A stretch of DNA of 64,000 nt from Pisolithus tinctorius (Eukaryota > Basidiomycota > Agaricomycetes > Boletales > Pisolithaceae), in the NCBI GenBank assembly GCA_024663395.1, contig JANFAH010000001.1, positions 2,480,001 through 2,544,000 on the forward strand, in the 5' to 3' direction. The position numbers were made by a program, and so were the translations under genes. Under the pieces are notes generated by a model, which worked only from the letters and a program-made list of their open reading frames with translations, was not told the origin of the DNA and ran no database searches. The stretch's first letter is position 1. Each line of letters starts with the position of its first letter. Of the stretch, positions 1-13,330 are shown piece by piece.

Positions 1-1
1 A

Positions 2-1115
2 GAAGTCTCGAGAAATCTTCAGGCGATTAAAGGAATATTATACGGTGATGGTGGTATGTTGATCCTTGTCGCTTCCGTTTGTTCATCTATCTCATCAAAT
101 ACATGGTAGAACCTATACCTGAACTGATCGCTCAGCTCGCACAAGAGACGTATTCCACGGATCTCCTCCTTATTCTTCTCCAGAACATGCACAAATTCGA
201 CTTCGAATCACGGAAGGATGTAGTCCAGATATTCAATAACCTCTTACGGCGGCAGATCGGAAATCGGTTACCAACAGTGGAATATATTTGCGCAAGACAC
301 GAGGATGTGATCTTTGCAGCGTTAGCTGGGTACGGGAACGAAGAAATTGCACTGAATACGGGGATGATATTGAGGGAGATGCTGAGGCACGAACAGCTGG
401 CTAAGATACTCCTCTATTCGGATCAGTGAGTCTTCGCCCTCCAGAAATGATGATACTACAGACACTGCAGGCTGACGCCCAACCAGATTCTACACGTTCC
501 CTCATTATGTAGAAACGACATCGTTCGGGGTCTCGTGTGACTCTTTCGCCAACTTGAAAGAGACGCTGACACGACACAAACCAATGGTAGCCGAATACCT
601 AGAGAAGAACTATGATAGGGTGAGGTTGACTCTTGTATTGTCGATCCGAGTTGCAATTTCTGATTGTCTGCCCATAAAAATATAGTTCTTCAACTCTTAC
701 ACAACTTTGATACTATCCAATAACTACGTTACCAAACGGCAGTCGCTTAAGCTCTTAGGCGAAATTCTGCTTGATCGCGCAAACTTCAATGTCATGACGA
801 GGTACATCTCACAGGATGCAAACCTCAAGATGATGATGAACATGTTGCGCGATAAAAGCAAGAATATTCAGTTTGAGGCCTTCCATGTCTTCAAGGTTTT
901 CGTCGCAAATCCGAAAAAACCACCCCAAATCGAAACAATATTGAGAAGAAACAAGGAAAAACTCCTAGTCTTCTTGAAGAACTTCCATAACGACAAGGAA
1001 GACGAGCAGTTCAGCGTGAGTATCATGCTTGTGGATTCGACCAAAGGTCATGCCTGATTCAACTCCTATACAGGATGAGAAGCAATTCTTGATAGTCCAG
1101 GTTCAGAATCTGTGA
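2..1115 (+). CDS. HYM1: MO25/Hym1 (CAB39-like) scaffold protein, 5' end outside window
   Basis: Mo25 family scaffold. In other fungi and animals it binds STE20/LKB1-type kinases and acts in the RAM/morphogenesis network. Inferred exons are 2-53, 110-425, 487-619, 686-1015 and 1074-1115, which splice to 290 visible residues in one frame. The armadillo-like repeats carry family hallmarks such as [36 protein letters not shown] and [17 protein letters not shown]. Mo25 proteins are about 330-340 aa, so roughly the first 40 residues lie upstream of the window. The last exon is short and ends VQVQNL-stop. All introns are GT-AG and 55-70 nt. It is convergent with the Pol epsilon gene. Identification is strong; the exact first visible codon depends on the missing upstream exon. 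Confidence 0.93.
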
Positions 1116-1530
1116 TGCCCGCCCGTCCCTTGTCCACCACTACGTACTTATTCGTCGCGTTCGTCTCCTTCATTGTTGTTGTGCTGCTCCCTCCCTGCAT
1201 GATTGTTATCTTTATCTACTACCTACTTCGTTGTCCTGTGAAGTTGCGCATCGTCTCCGGGCCGAATCTGGTTATTCGCTATAGGCTGGCTGTATTATAC
1301 CTCCTGTTACCAGTGCATCTTGAACAATTCGTCCCCCTTCGATTTTATATCAGATGATAGATATGTATAGGTATGTGGCGTTAGCGAAGCACTTAAGAGA
1401 GAATACTGTCACTATATGAGAAAAGTACAGTCTCTGACGGACAATGAAGGGCGTATCACGTAAAATACAATCCGTACGAGCAAGCCAACAAAATTGCACA
1501 TGGGTCATGAAATTGCGGGAAATTCTGTAA
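1116..1530. other. Intergenic, convergent 3' ends
   Basis: Pyrimidine-rich stretch followed by an A/T-rich segment between two converging genes; it must hold both 3' untranslated regions. An 81-codon open frame at 1112-1357 overlaps the MO25 stop and is rich in hydrophobic residues from CTT/GTT/TTC runs, so it reads as UTR. No gene or RNA gene seen. Confidence 0.6.
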
Positions 1531-4500
1531 TCACCAGTTCTCCAGGGTTATCTGAGCACATTCCTGTGTACAGGAACACGTCAATGAGATGTGAGGAAGG
1601 AGACCGACAAGTACTGACCTTCAGCCGCGACAACCCGTGAACGATAGATACGTTTAATATTGTCTTTAGTTTCCTCCTCACTTCAGCCTTTCCTAGCGTC
1701 AACTGGTATGCGCCAGAACATTGACAGTATCGGGAAACGTTATCGGAGCGAATTTGTTTGCACTTCGTACATTTGAGGTCTTGCTGCACAAATGCACGTT
1801 CGACAGAGTTTAGCATGCGGATAAGTTCGAGTTCGATTGCCACGCGATCGTATTCGCCCCCACATCCTGAGCATATCCACTTTGGAGGACCCACATCCAG
1901 ATTACTGGGCATCAACTCTGGATCACGACAGAAATCGAAATCCCGAAGGCTGTCACAAAGTTTACAGGGAACGTTGGACAACTTCAGCGTTTCGCATGGG
2001 TTTCGGAAAACAGCGTCACTCGCAAATTCTCGAACACCAACGAGCTCCAGTAAGTTGCGTTTCAGCAAGCCGATTTCCACCTGGTAATCTTGTGCTAGAC
2101 CAAGGATAGCACAAACAAACTTGACGAATTCCAGGACCGGGTTGGTGAACGCAAGGTAGGAACCTGGAAGGATCGGGAAGACGAACTGTTGCTGGAGGTC
2201 CTCGTCGTATACCGAGTCTCGATGCTTGGATTGAATCGCACCAACAATCCTTAGGAGTTTGCGCGTTAGTTTCCGTGCAATAAATTCGCGAATGTTATCC
2301 ATTTCGTCGGCTTTCTTAGCATCTCGTTGGGTGAGGTCGGGGGCCAAGTTCTGGACAACTCTGAGGGGAGCGCGAGTCCCCTCATTCGTCTTCTGTCTGA
2401 TCTTGTATAATTCAACGATGAAGTACTGGATGACTGCGTTAAAATCGTCCTGAACGAGAGAGGGGAGGAAGGTTTGGATGTTCCAACGCATTTCGACAAT
2501 AAGTTCCTCTGGTGGTTCAACAGCCAGTGGATCCTCGCACACAACGCCACCCATGTTGGCATAATCCATGAACAGTAAGAAATCGTAGAAACGGTCCGTC
2601 CTGAGATAGATGTGCTGAAAGAGCTCATGCGACGTAACTGCCGTGGTAATGTAGGTCGCATAGGCGTGGGCAGTGCCAGGGGGTTTAGACGTCGCCAACA
2701 AGATCCGGCTGAAGTCGGCGTAGATGACCTGACCACCTAGACGCTTGAATTCAGCGAGCATTTGGATGAAAGTTTTCCGCATTAAACCATGGATGAAGCG
2801 GTGGATACGAGAATCGTAAAGGTGTGAAGCACTAGTGCTAATCCAGCGCCAGAAGTGGTCGATAGTAATCGTCGCGGGGCTTTCAAAGTTGCCTTGTATC
2901 CTGTCCAACAGCCACATCCGGATCATTGCCTTTAGAATGCTAAACGTAAGTGCGGACATGTTCGATTCTCCGAGCGTGAGATCTCGTTGGTCGTCAGCCC
3001 CTGAATATTCGTCCAGTGTGCGAGATACCGAGTCAAACGCGGTTGTGCCACCACTGCCTTCAAGCTCGTTGACAGCAACTGAGTGCAGTACAGAATTCAC
3101 GGCGAGATTACGGACGGTTACCTCCAGGCAAACATTTGAGTAACAACCTGGGGTCACGAATTCCGTGTGCTGTAGGTCCTCGATGGGCGAGTTATCTGCT
3201 TCCCTGCCGCCCAAATCAGGTCGCTCAGACGGAGACCACCACAAGATAATGTCCTGCTGCATCAGTCGCCGCGCAAAGCTAATGTCAGACAGCAGTAACG
3301 GTTGGTCTCCGTCGACGTGCCCTACCGGGACATCGAAGTAGTCTGCGAGCGCAATTGAACGATCAAGCCACATGCCCAGGGACAGGTACCGTTGAAGCAT
3401 TTTTTGCGCTACATGTGTTTGCCAAGGGAACACGTCGAGAGAATGTGGGGCTCTGGTTTTCGACATGGACAGCAGCGGGAATTTGGAGAGCTTTGGCATC
3501 CAGGTATCGAAGTAGATGTTTTCTTTAGACGATGAGATGACTACCATATACGACATATTCTCCAGAAGCCCAAGCTCCCTAGAAATTGCTTTGAGAGCAG
3601 TCGTGTCCTTGCTATGGTACGTGGTCGTAAAATCGCAGGACGCCGGATACTGTATCGAAGCGGGGTCTCCATACTGAGATCTCCGCTTCTTCAACAACTC
3701 AGCGTAAAGCTCTCGGAGGCGAGGTAATCCTTGCCGTCGTGTTGCAGGGTCAACTAGATGGAGTTTGACGGATCCGCTAGGAAGGAAAAGGGCGAAAACG
3801 TGAATGGGAGCGTTGTTCGAACATGCATGGTACAGAAAGAGGTATTTATCTCCGCGCACGGCACTGAGATAAGAGTTGTGTGAAAGAGAAGTACCCGCGC
3901 GGTCGAGTTGATCGAGTTCCACTCCACTGCTTTGTGCACGATTAAGCGTAAGTCCAGGTTCGTCAACAATACATGTCTTTCCCAGTTTTAGAATGGCACG
4001 CATCTCCAATGGAACCTACACCAGAGTCAGACTGTCACACGCATGTTGAGCACTAGATCTACCTGGCGCTCGAATACCCCGTCGACATTGGGATCATGCA
4101 TGAGGTCCGTAAAGTGTTCCTGAATATCGATATACACGTCTTCCTTGGCTGTGATTCCGTATAAATATTTGCAAGGAATATCTCTGGGCAGATGCTTGGC
4201 CGTTTTTATACACTGGTAGTATTCGGTACGGAAGAGATCATCTCTCGGTTTTGTCTTGAAATGAAGGTAAAATTGTCGTGGAATGCGAAGCGGAACGGGC
4301 GTGAGTTGCCCATCTACGAATACCCACATGTTAAAGCGGCCAGGGATCTTGCTAGGTCGGATTTGCACCACGTCCCATCGTTGCGTAGTTCGTATTTTAG
4401 TGCCTTTGAAAATAGAAGGGACAATAGCAGCAGCGGAACCGCCCCAACGGGCCTCTCGCGTTTGTCGCCATCGAGGCTTGATGGCTTTTAGCCAAGCGAA

Positions 4501-7500
4501 GTAATTGGTGTGAGGGTCTGGGAGAGGAACGTTGGTAACTTCTTCCTCTGGCTCCACGCTTGGCTTCCGCTTAGGCCTACGGTTCACGATTGCAATGCGT
4601 TCGGTATCGGGTGCCTTTGGAACACCAAAATCTTCCATCACCTCTTCATCCGTTGAAAGCTTCTGGGCAGCCTTAGAGAAAAAGTCGGTGACTTTGTTCT
4701 GCTTGAACTTATCCACTGCCGTCGCAACTCTTCGATGCAGCCAGTCCGGGTGTTTAATTCTTGACACAGGGTTTGGAACGCCCTGCATTGCAGCTGGAAT
4801 GGTGATAAGTTTTTGGATCACCGAACCAAGGCGCTCAATGTAGTATTCCCAGTCCAAGATAGCACGAAGATCAAAGTTGGTCAGTGCCGGATCTTTGAGC
4901 CATTTGCGCAGATATGTACGCTTCACAGATTCTTCGGCAGAGAAAATGGCGACGGGAACTGCTCTTTCCGTCACAGGAGCACCCTGTGGCTTCGCCGAGA
5001 TGATGAACTTGCACGCCAAGCCTTTATCCTTGACCATCTGAGCTCCTAGGAATTCAGCAAGTCGTCGGGCCGTGCTGATGGACGTGGACTTCTGGCCTGC
5101 ATACTCCGCGAGTGTCTTCGACATGCTTCTATTTTCGGCGATGAGGTCGACGAGTTCCTCATCGCTTAGGGTTTGTGCATGGCTGAAGAGGATATCGAGC
5201 CACTGGTCTGCTATGCACGCAACCGCGCTGTAGCACTCTTGTGTGGTGGTACCTAAGAGGAATTTCTCGAATATTTGGGACTGGAAAATCTTGATGAGCT
5301 GCAGCTCTCCGCGACGCTTCACCTCGAAGCCTTTGAGCTCAGCAAGCGAACCATCATCATTGAAGACAGCGTAACGCTTCTTCAACAGTTTGTCCTCTTC
5401 CTTTGACGAAGGCAAGATCATGGCGCGATATGGGCCGTCCAGTTCGAAGAAGATCGAGTTTTCAGAGTGTACGACATATTCTCCTGTTTCGGGATCCAAG
5501 TCGTGGTATTGGTGATTAGTAAAGCGAGCGTGCACCAGATGATTCAGCATTGTGCAGGGGTACGAGAATGCAATAGATTTGCCGCTCGAGAGCTTGAACT
5601 TAAAGTTCTCGGGAAATACACCCGGAAGCATACACCATATACCGTCGGTGTCAAGCTCGAGGGGGCGACCGATCTGCTCTACGAGCGCCCGCGCCATCTG
5701 GATGATTGTGGCACCCGTCAGACAGGTGATACCAGCCATTTCCATCGAATGCCACCGCGCACCCTTGCGCATCACATAACCATAGAATGAGTTCAGGATA
5801 CACTTGTGGGCAAGCTGGAGAGAGTCGTAGAGGACGATCATTTTCTTTGCCTCATCCACCTCCGCAAGCGAGCGTCCTTCGCCGAGTAATGTATCCAGGT
5901 TCTTCTTCCACGTTTTGTGCAACCCCTTGTACTCGTAGCGTCGATCACGGAAGCGGCGGACGGTGTCCACGTAGAAAGGATTTTCCCTTTGGCAAACGAT
6001 AGACTCACGGGTCTCCACCTTCGTGTCCTTCATCTTCTTGTACACTTTGCGAGAGTAGTCACCAAGCCGTTTGTGCAATAACGCCGTCTGTTCGGTTTCA
6101 GTTAATTCGACGAACTTTCTCTGTGGTTCTCCTGGCTTCTTAGGCGGAAATGTCTCCTGGTTTAGTGCATGACGAATCATGTTATACTCGTCTCTATGGG
6201 CAGGGAAGAACTCTCCTCTCCAGGCCCATTGTAATCTCCGGTCGCACTTTTTTCCCGGACGATTATAATCGCACACAGCACAGACTGATTCATCAACCAT
6301 AGAATCAGGTTGGAGACGGTTGGACAACATGATATTTGGGTACATGGCCGCGACATCGAGGTGATAAATGAGGGGCTTGTCGGTACGCTTTGGCTGGTCA
6401 CGCATTTGTTCTAGCGCACTTTGAATCTGTTGTTTGACTTCGTTATAATTCGTGACGCTCTCGAGGGAAGATTTCGATTCTTCCACGATGCAGAATGTAA
6501 GGGCAGCATCAAGGTCGTGGATAAGCTGAAACACAAAATAAGTAAACATGGAGATTGCACTTTTTAGGAAATGCGAACTGTTTGGACGGCTGCAGGAACG
6601 ATCTTGAAATCAGCAGGAATGTCACTGCGGAATACTCCGGCCTCAAGAGCTTCGACGTGACCACCAACGTAAGTCTCCGATGCAAGCAGATGTCCCTCAT
6701 ACATGTTCAGATGAGGATCCTCGTGTCTGTTTGGCATTATGATGTGCGCACGATATGCTTCAACCTGCCCATCGAAACTATAAGGAAGCGGGGACTGAGA
6801 GGTCAGGGGAACATACCATGAGAAGAGTTTCACAAAGAGTACCACTACCTTTCCGTAAGACTTCATCAGGGCACAAGGGAATTATGTTGCACAGCGAGAA
6901 TATGAACGGATGGACATATTTCATGTAGAGGTAATAGGTTGCCACTGCATCGGAAACGGAGTATTGCGCGAGGTAGTGGGGTCGCTCCGACGCGTACCTA
7001 CACGCATATAAGCATTTGTCTAGGTTCGGTGATACCTGCGCTTACGGTGTCATAAGCTCTGGGTCCAATTCGATAGGATTATACCCTAGTTTCGCCGTTG
7101 TCACAGCTTTCAGACCCTGGCTACCTTGAGGCAAATAGGAATCGCGTTTCACCCAACGGAAGCAGTCCATGTGGACGCAGCACCGACTCTTGAACTCGTC
7201 TTCCGAATCCTTTGCAAAACCGGTTTCCATGAACATATCGATGCCGTTCGCTTTGGCACGAGCACAAAGGAAGGGGAAATCGAAGAAGTCACCGTTAAAC
7301 GTAGCCATGACAGTAGGTTTCGCATCTTGAATATGTCGGAAGAAGCGGGTAATAGTTGCTGCCTGGATAAAGCGTCAACTGGGTTCACCACAGGGACGCA
7401 GAGAGAAGCACCTCATCCTTTTCATTAAACACGACAAACGGTCCTTCGTAACCCTCCTTCGGCGTATATTCGAAGTCATCTATGTCCTCGCTAACTATCT

Positions 7501-8615
7501 CCCGGTTCGTGATTAAATAACCCTGGCCATCCACCATGTACGAGATCATCATGACCTGGTCAATGGCTTGGTCGGGAAACTTGAGCGGGGCCTTGGTCGT
7601 CTCGATATCGTATGCCATGACGACTGGGTCTGCACGCTTAACCCTCTCCGCCATGTGCGTGAAGGACGGCTGCCCAGCTATAAAGGTCACCGCATACCAA
7701 AGCCCCACTCGCATCTCGTTATCCATGGCCACACGAAGGTAATATGGACAGTCGAATTCGCGTATGTCGACGATGCATTCGCGTGGGTCTTTGTCCCGGT
7801 AGCTGGCTCCACTCGAGCTCCCGCCAATTTCCCTCCACTCCCCTTCCAGCTCGATGTTAGTGCTGGCACTCGCAGTGGCGCTAATGACCTCTGCATATGC
7901 GTCGACAGCATCCCGTTTAGAGCCGTTGGCAAGGGCAAGAGGGGCGACATCTCTTCTGATAGTGAGGAGGTCAGAGACGTTGCGGAAACAAAGTTGGAGA
8001 TAGAGGCGACGGTAGCCCATCAAATGGTTAGGAAGCTTCAGGTCTTCTTTCCTGTCCCGAACGATTCTAGATATCATGCCTTCATAGCGCTTCATGAGCC
8101 ATTCCTCCACCGCTGACTCCGAACCACTCTAAGAGCCCCCCATCCAATCATTCAATACGTTAACCAGGAGAAGTCGCGTTTACTCTCACCTTGCACGCGA
8201 TATAAAAATAAGGCTCATACTGCATCGTGCACTTGAACGACCCTCCTTCGTCCGTGATGAAATAAAAATCCACCGCAGCGCGCCCGCCAGGGTAGTCGGG
8301 ATCCTTGACAAGCGTAGGATGCATATTGATGAGCCAGCCCTCGCGTCGTTGGCCCTCCTGTACGCGCGGAAACCCGAGCTTTTCGTCGATTTCGTCACTT
8401 AGACGCACTTTCTCGAACCGTTCTGCCAATTGCGACCCATCATCTTCGCGTTGGGGGGCTGGGCCGTCCGCCGGCGCACGTCCGTTCGCGGTTCCACGTC
8501 CTCTTCCGCGTCCTCCACGGAAATTCGTGTTACTTCTGAATCCTCCTCTGAACCCTCCACGTCCCCGACTGCCACCGCTGGACGACAGTCCAAACTTTCG
8601 CCCCCGGGGTGCCAT
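1531..8615 (-). CDS. POL2: DNA polymerase epsilon catalytic subunit A
   Basis: Leading-strand replicative polymerase with 3'-5' proofreading, nuclear. Inferred exons (descending): 8615-8190, 8128-7412, 7362-7046, 6997-6817, 6764-6579, 6525-4054, 4003-1619 and 1563-1531. They sum to 6,717 nt, giving 2,238 aa, against about 2,222 in yeast and 2,286 in human. The N-terminus is RGG-rich. Exonuclease motifs are DIETTK (near residue 316), NGDFFDF (near 406) and [11 protein letters not shown]. Polymerase motifs are A DVAAMYPN (near 665), [14 protein letters not shown] and C ELDTDGIW (near 899). The Cys-rich segment [13 protein letters not shown] fits the Fe-S cluster site inside the polymerase domain. 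The inactive C-terminal polymerase fold contains [10 protein letters not shown], and it ends in paired zinc/Fe-S modules (CKLC...CSGC and CTKC...CQC). The last 33-nt exon replaces a read-through tail and gives [14 protein letters not shown]. The start is the ATG before APRGRKFG. All catalytic acidic residues are present, so it should be functional. Confidence 0.96.
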
Positions 8616-9132
8616 ACAAGCTGCAATCAATCAACAAGTCGGGGACAAAGCTTGGGAGCGCGTGACACGTGACACACGCGACATGTCACACCGCGACAAT
8701 GTATTATCTAAGCAAATTGCATAGCTATCTCTACCTTCATAGATAACCAGAGCATCCTCATAGGGTTCACATGAAACATGAAAGTAAAACATACCGACAA
8801 ACAAGACAAAAAAAAGATTAGAGGGAAAGAGGCACGCGACCTGGCGGAAAAAACGGAATAGTAGCTGTGTAGTAACAGACGGGTATCAATAATAATATGT
8901 TCGTAATCCATCAAGATATGTATGGCAAAGGTCGGAACGCCAAAACGAGGATAGTTCATTATGAAAAAATGACGCAAGTAACTTTGAGAGTCGCAGCGTG
9001 GAGTTCATTCCCGTCAGGAGCATTAAACAAAGCAGAATGGAGAGCAACGTAACCAAGATATGGAAGGGAAGGGGAGAGACACCACCAAACAAGTCCGACC
9101 GGAACTAATGGAACACGTCTACATGGCTCACC
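8616..9132. other. Intergenic between kinase 3' end and Pol epsilon start
   Basis: About 0.5 kb between two minus-strand genes. The part next to 8615 is the Pol epsilon upstream region and has GTGACACGTGACACACGCGAC (about 8661-8681), which contains a CACGTG-type E-box core inside a run of GACAC repeats. The rest is probably the 3' UTR of the kinase gene. No coding similarity seen. Confidence 0.45.
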
Positions 9133-12100
9133 TTACTCCTCCTCTTCCTCATCCTCCTCTTGTATGGCATGTCTGAAAGCGGGTCCTCGCACACCCGGAA
9201 GTTGCCATCTTCCTCCCCTTGTCTCTGGTGCTTCATATGTCAATTCGCTCGGAGGGGCAGGTGAAACCCTCCCGACCGGGGATTGACCACCCTTGGCACG
9301 ACCCCCCCTACCAACACCGCCCGTGCGAGTCTTTGTTGTCCGACCACGAGAATGATGGCTTCGTGGAGATGACAAAACGAGCGGAGTGGGCTTCTCCGAC
9401 GGTAAATGTACATTTGTTTTTGCGCTCGACGGAGCCCCTGACATTTGACCAAGCCCACCTGCAAACTCCGGGACGTCCTCGTCCTCATCCACCCAATCAC
9501 TTTCGTCTCCCAAACTCAGGCTCGGCCGTCCGCCAGCACTAAATACGTCTCGGATGTCTGGAGCAGGAGAGATAACAAGCACTTCAACGGGTAGATGCGT
9601 ACTCCGACTTTGCCAGCCAGGTGGTTCGTTACCCCAACTCTTTTTCCACGATGTACGTCCAATAGTACCAGAACCATGCGGACTCGTAAATGGTGTCAAT
9701 CGCTTCTGTGCTATGAATGTGCCAGCACCACGTCTTGGAGTGCTGTCGTCCGAATTCCGAGAAGGATAACCCTTGAATGGTGTACTCTCACTTTCTGACA
9801 CCTCATAGAATGAAGCGGGTCGGGATGACGTAAGCGAATGGGCTGATGATGCAGCCGAGTTGGTACGATTATGTTGGGGACGGGAGGTGCTGACCGGAGT
9901 AGTTGGAACCTGCCGCACCACCCTCGTTGACGAGGACGACCCATGCCGACGACGATGATATTTCGGTAATGGGGAAGAGGCGCGGTAATAGGCAGATCCA
10001 TTCGACCCTGTAGACGGTGACTTACGATGCTTGCCCTTGTGAGAGAAGCTCTGTATTGACGAAGGCCTTGACGAGGGATCACCTCTCTCCGAGTTGGGCG
10101 TGTCACCGCCGAAGGACCTCACAGATGGTATTTGCTCCAGATGTGATTGGTCGAGCACGAACACCTGTGCAGAGTTGACCGACGACCTCCGAGAGTTCAC
10201 ACTACTTGAACGGCGAGAGGAAACGGATGCGCGTTTGACGCGACGACCACGCCCAGAGTCACTCGTCCGCCTTTTAACGGGAACTTTGGGTGTCTTAGCA
10301 ACGGAAGCAGGTGGCGGACCGACCACAGTACGAGAATAGTTCAGTTCACGACTAGTACTTTGAGGAAGCTGTGGAGGTTCCTTGCGTTTGCCCTTCCTAT
10401 CCTCGTTGAACCAAAGGCGTAGGGTCGACAAGATACTCGCACGGCTACGATGGGCCCCTATGCGCGAGCCATCCTCATTGAAGTTCGGTAGTGACGTCAA
10501 GGTGTCGCCCGGCGAAGCCGCAGGGGTCGGTGTCTGGCCTTGCATTGGAGAAGTTCGACCACCCGCTACAACCCAAGGCGAACCAGGAATGGTCGACGAT
10601 TCCAATGTCTGGGAAGTGGGTACTGCAGGACCCTCCCTCGCTCTCACCGGCGGCGACTTTGTTAACTTCGCAGACCCGCCGCTGCCATGCGAGGAGCGAG
10701 GATCGTCGCCTGAGATTTTCTTCTCGTGGTCTTTCGTCTTTTCCCGCTCCTCCCTGACTCCATCGGCTGACTTCTTCCTCACGAGACCGGCAGCACCAAG
10801 TGCAGTTGTCGCACGCTGCATAATACTGATACTCCCAGATCGGACTTTCCCATCTCTCTTTTGCTTCAGGGGATCTTTGTCCTTCCCCTCTGTACCTCTT
10901 GTGCTTCCGCTTGGTGTGGACGGGTTCGACCGACCTGAAGATTCCGCCGTAGTTGGTGATGGCGACAAAAAAGGCGACTTCGCACGTGGAGGTGTGCAAG
11001 GTCTTGGTATGGCATTGGCCGTGGGTGTCGGAGGTACGACTGCAAACTCAGGAGCGAGCCGCCCCGATTCATCCGTCTGAACAGAAACATCACGTTTGAC
11101 GCGTCTCCGTGAACTTGGATGGTGCTCTTCGTCCTTGCGGTTTTTTGAAGAACCAGACTGAGGGGCCGGGCCTTCCGTGGAAGAGGCACGTACTTCATCG
11201 ACGATGCGTTTCTCGTGTTTGCGCATAAGCATCCACCAAATGGCACCAGCTGCGTCGCAAGCGTCTGACAAGACTGAATGAACGATTTGAGCAGTGTCAA
11301 AACCAAGGGCACTCAAAGCGTTGAGGAGTTCTCTCTCAGCAGGGGTAGAAAAAATGATCGGAGTCGGCGTGTTCAGAAGCGAGGCAAAATCTTGCGGTGG
11401 GTACAGTGGGACAGGAGAGTCAAACTGAGCGCCATTTTCGGAGAGGCCGGATGACACGGAACGACGCTTGGTTCTTGCGGGAGTGCGGGTAGGGTGAGGA
11501 GGTATGCGAGCCGTGTTTACAGAAGACCGCATTGACGGCGCAGAGTCTTCTTCTTCGATGGGGGTTCCAGGCTGCCATGCCGATCCATTTCTGGTGACAC
11601 GATCACCTTTTGTAAGAGTACTTTGACTGGGATTGGGATGAATTTGCACAGAAGGTCCGTCATTTGAGAGGAATGGATCTTCGAGGGCACCATCAGAAGT
11701 TAAGGGCTGCGAGATATTGGAAGTGGCTGAAACGAAAGTAGCATCCGACACCATCGAGGTTGCCGAAGAAGCTGAAGGAAGGCCAATATCTCGGCACTCT
11801 GATATAGTGGTTGGTCGCACTGTTAAGGAAGGTGTGTCGGACACAGTTGGCGTTACGGGCTCTTCTTTGGACGCTGTTTCGTCCTTAGTCGTAAACCACG
11901 GTGAAGAAAGTATTTGAGGGATAGTAAGTCGCTTGGAAGGGTCCATCTGCAAGATGTTACGGATGAGATCACGGGCGTCTGTTGAACTTGGTCAAAAAAC
12001 GGATAATATGAGGGAGAGAACGATCTAGCCTTTGGAGAGCCATTGGGGATCCTCGTACTCCCCCCGAATGACTTTTTCCTTCATGACAGCCTCGTCGTCG

Positions 12101-12913
12101 TCATCGAACGGTAGAGTTCCGGTCAAAAGGCAATATAGGATGACGCCCATTGACCACACGTCGACTTCTGTCAAACGAGTAAGCACAACGTGTCTTAGTG
12201 CTGCGCTCACAGACCTGGGCCAAGGTACCGTGTTCCTTTTAACATTTCCGGGGCGGCATAGCCGGTGGTACCGCAGAAAGTCTCCATATATACACCCCTC
12301 TCGTACTCGCGTGTGAATCCAAAATCGCCGAGTTTAACACGACATCTCTCATCCAAGAGCACGTTCTCCAACTTGAGGTCCCGATGGACGATACCCTTGT
12401 CGTGAAGGTACGCTACAGCGAGACAAAGCTGTCCGAAAATAATTCTGGCCTCGTCCTCGGACAACCTGCCCTTCTCTGCAAGATAGTCGAACAGTTCTCC
12501 ACCACAGCAGAGCTCAGTAACGATCCAGATATATGATTCCGTGGCGATGACTTCGTACATTTGGGTGACATGTGGATGATGTAACTGGCGGTGGTGATGA
12601 ATTTCGCGGGTGAGGGAAGCGGACATAGCTTTCGGAATTTGCTTTATGGCAACACGGTTGGACGTGAGGCGATGGGTCCCTATGCGCACCTTGCCGTAGG
12701 CTCCTGTTGGGGGGTATCTTATCAAGTCCACCGGGTGATGAGAGGTGGGAGCGAGGACTTGCCTTCGCCGATGACCTTCCCTAGGGTGTAGTTTCCGATA
12801 ATCCTGATTCTTTGGGACGACAGCTCCTTCCCGAGTTCGTTATAGGCGTTAGCTAACTGAGCTTTGTGGTTTTGGGTCACGGAAAACGTATGTTTGTGCC
12901 CGTGAGCAGACAT
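9133..12913 (-). CDS. Large CAMK-type Ser/Thr protein kinase with long disordered tail (Kin4/AMPK-related-like)
   Basis: Inferred exons 12913-12763, 12703-12215, 12167-12030 and 11978-9133 sum to 3,624 nt and give 1,207 aa. The N-terminal kinase domain (about residues 40-300) has Gly-rich GEGAYGKV, VAIKQI, HRDLKLEN, DFGFTREY and GYAAPEM, so all catalytic residues are present. The domain reads as a CAMK/AMPK-related kinase. Near residue 410, after a low-complexity linker, ALSALGFDTAQIVHSVL resembles the UBA-like helix set of that group. The remaining roughly 700 residues are Ser/Pro/Arg-rich, with basic patches (RRSSSVNSRRSS) and an acidic end (EEDEEEEE). Introns 1 and 3 need GC-AG boundaries (donors GCAAGT and GCTAGA), because no GT donor keeps the conserved frame. 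The closest named family is uncertain: Kin4, Hsl1/Gin4 or a basidiomycete-specific CAMKL. Confidence 0.85.
12704..12762 (-). other. GC-AG intron in the kinase gene
   Basis: Joining 12763 to 12703 restores GEGAYGKV, the nucleotide-binding loop, across a junction whose donor is GCAAGT and acceptor is CAACAG. There is no GT nearby that would keep the frame, and the unspliced reading runs to a stop within 20 codons. Confidence 0.8.
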
Positions 12914-13330
12914 TTGGGCATGTACAATTTGTGAGATTTAACGTATGAGGGCTGAAAGGAGAGGCACGGGCGCGGTGGCCGCAATATATGGAACAGAGAT
13001 TCAATCAACAAGTAGAAATTCGTAGAGAACTGGGCAAGGATTTGTGAAAGACAGCAGCTGTCAGAGGCCACGGCGGCGGCAGCTGGGCACTTACTCCAAC
13101 TGAGGCACAAAAAATGGCGTGGGAAATCAGCCTCGTCATCAATCACAGCATCAAAAATGAAACTTGGAATTTCACAAGGGGGCTAACATAAAGACCGAAA
13201 CTATGTGCATCAAATGTCCAGGTTTCGAACGCTAAACGAAGCTACAAGTCACAGGAAGAATTAGGACATGACATAGATACAACACCACGCGAGTAAGCGA
13301 CACGCAAAGTAGACAGTCGACGAAACACCC

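Noticed and set aside
1112..1357. Hydrophobic 81-codon frame after MO25
   Set aside because: Overlaps the MO25 stop and reflects a pyrimidine-rich 3' UTR.
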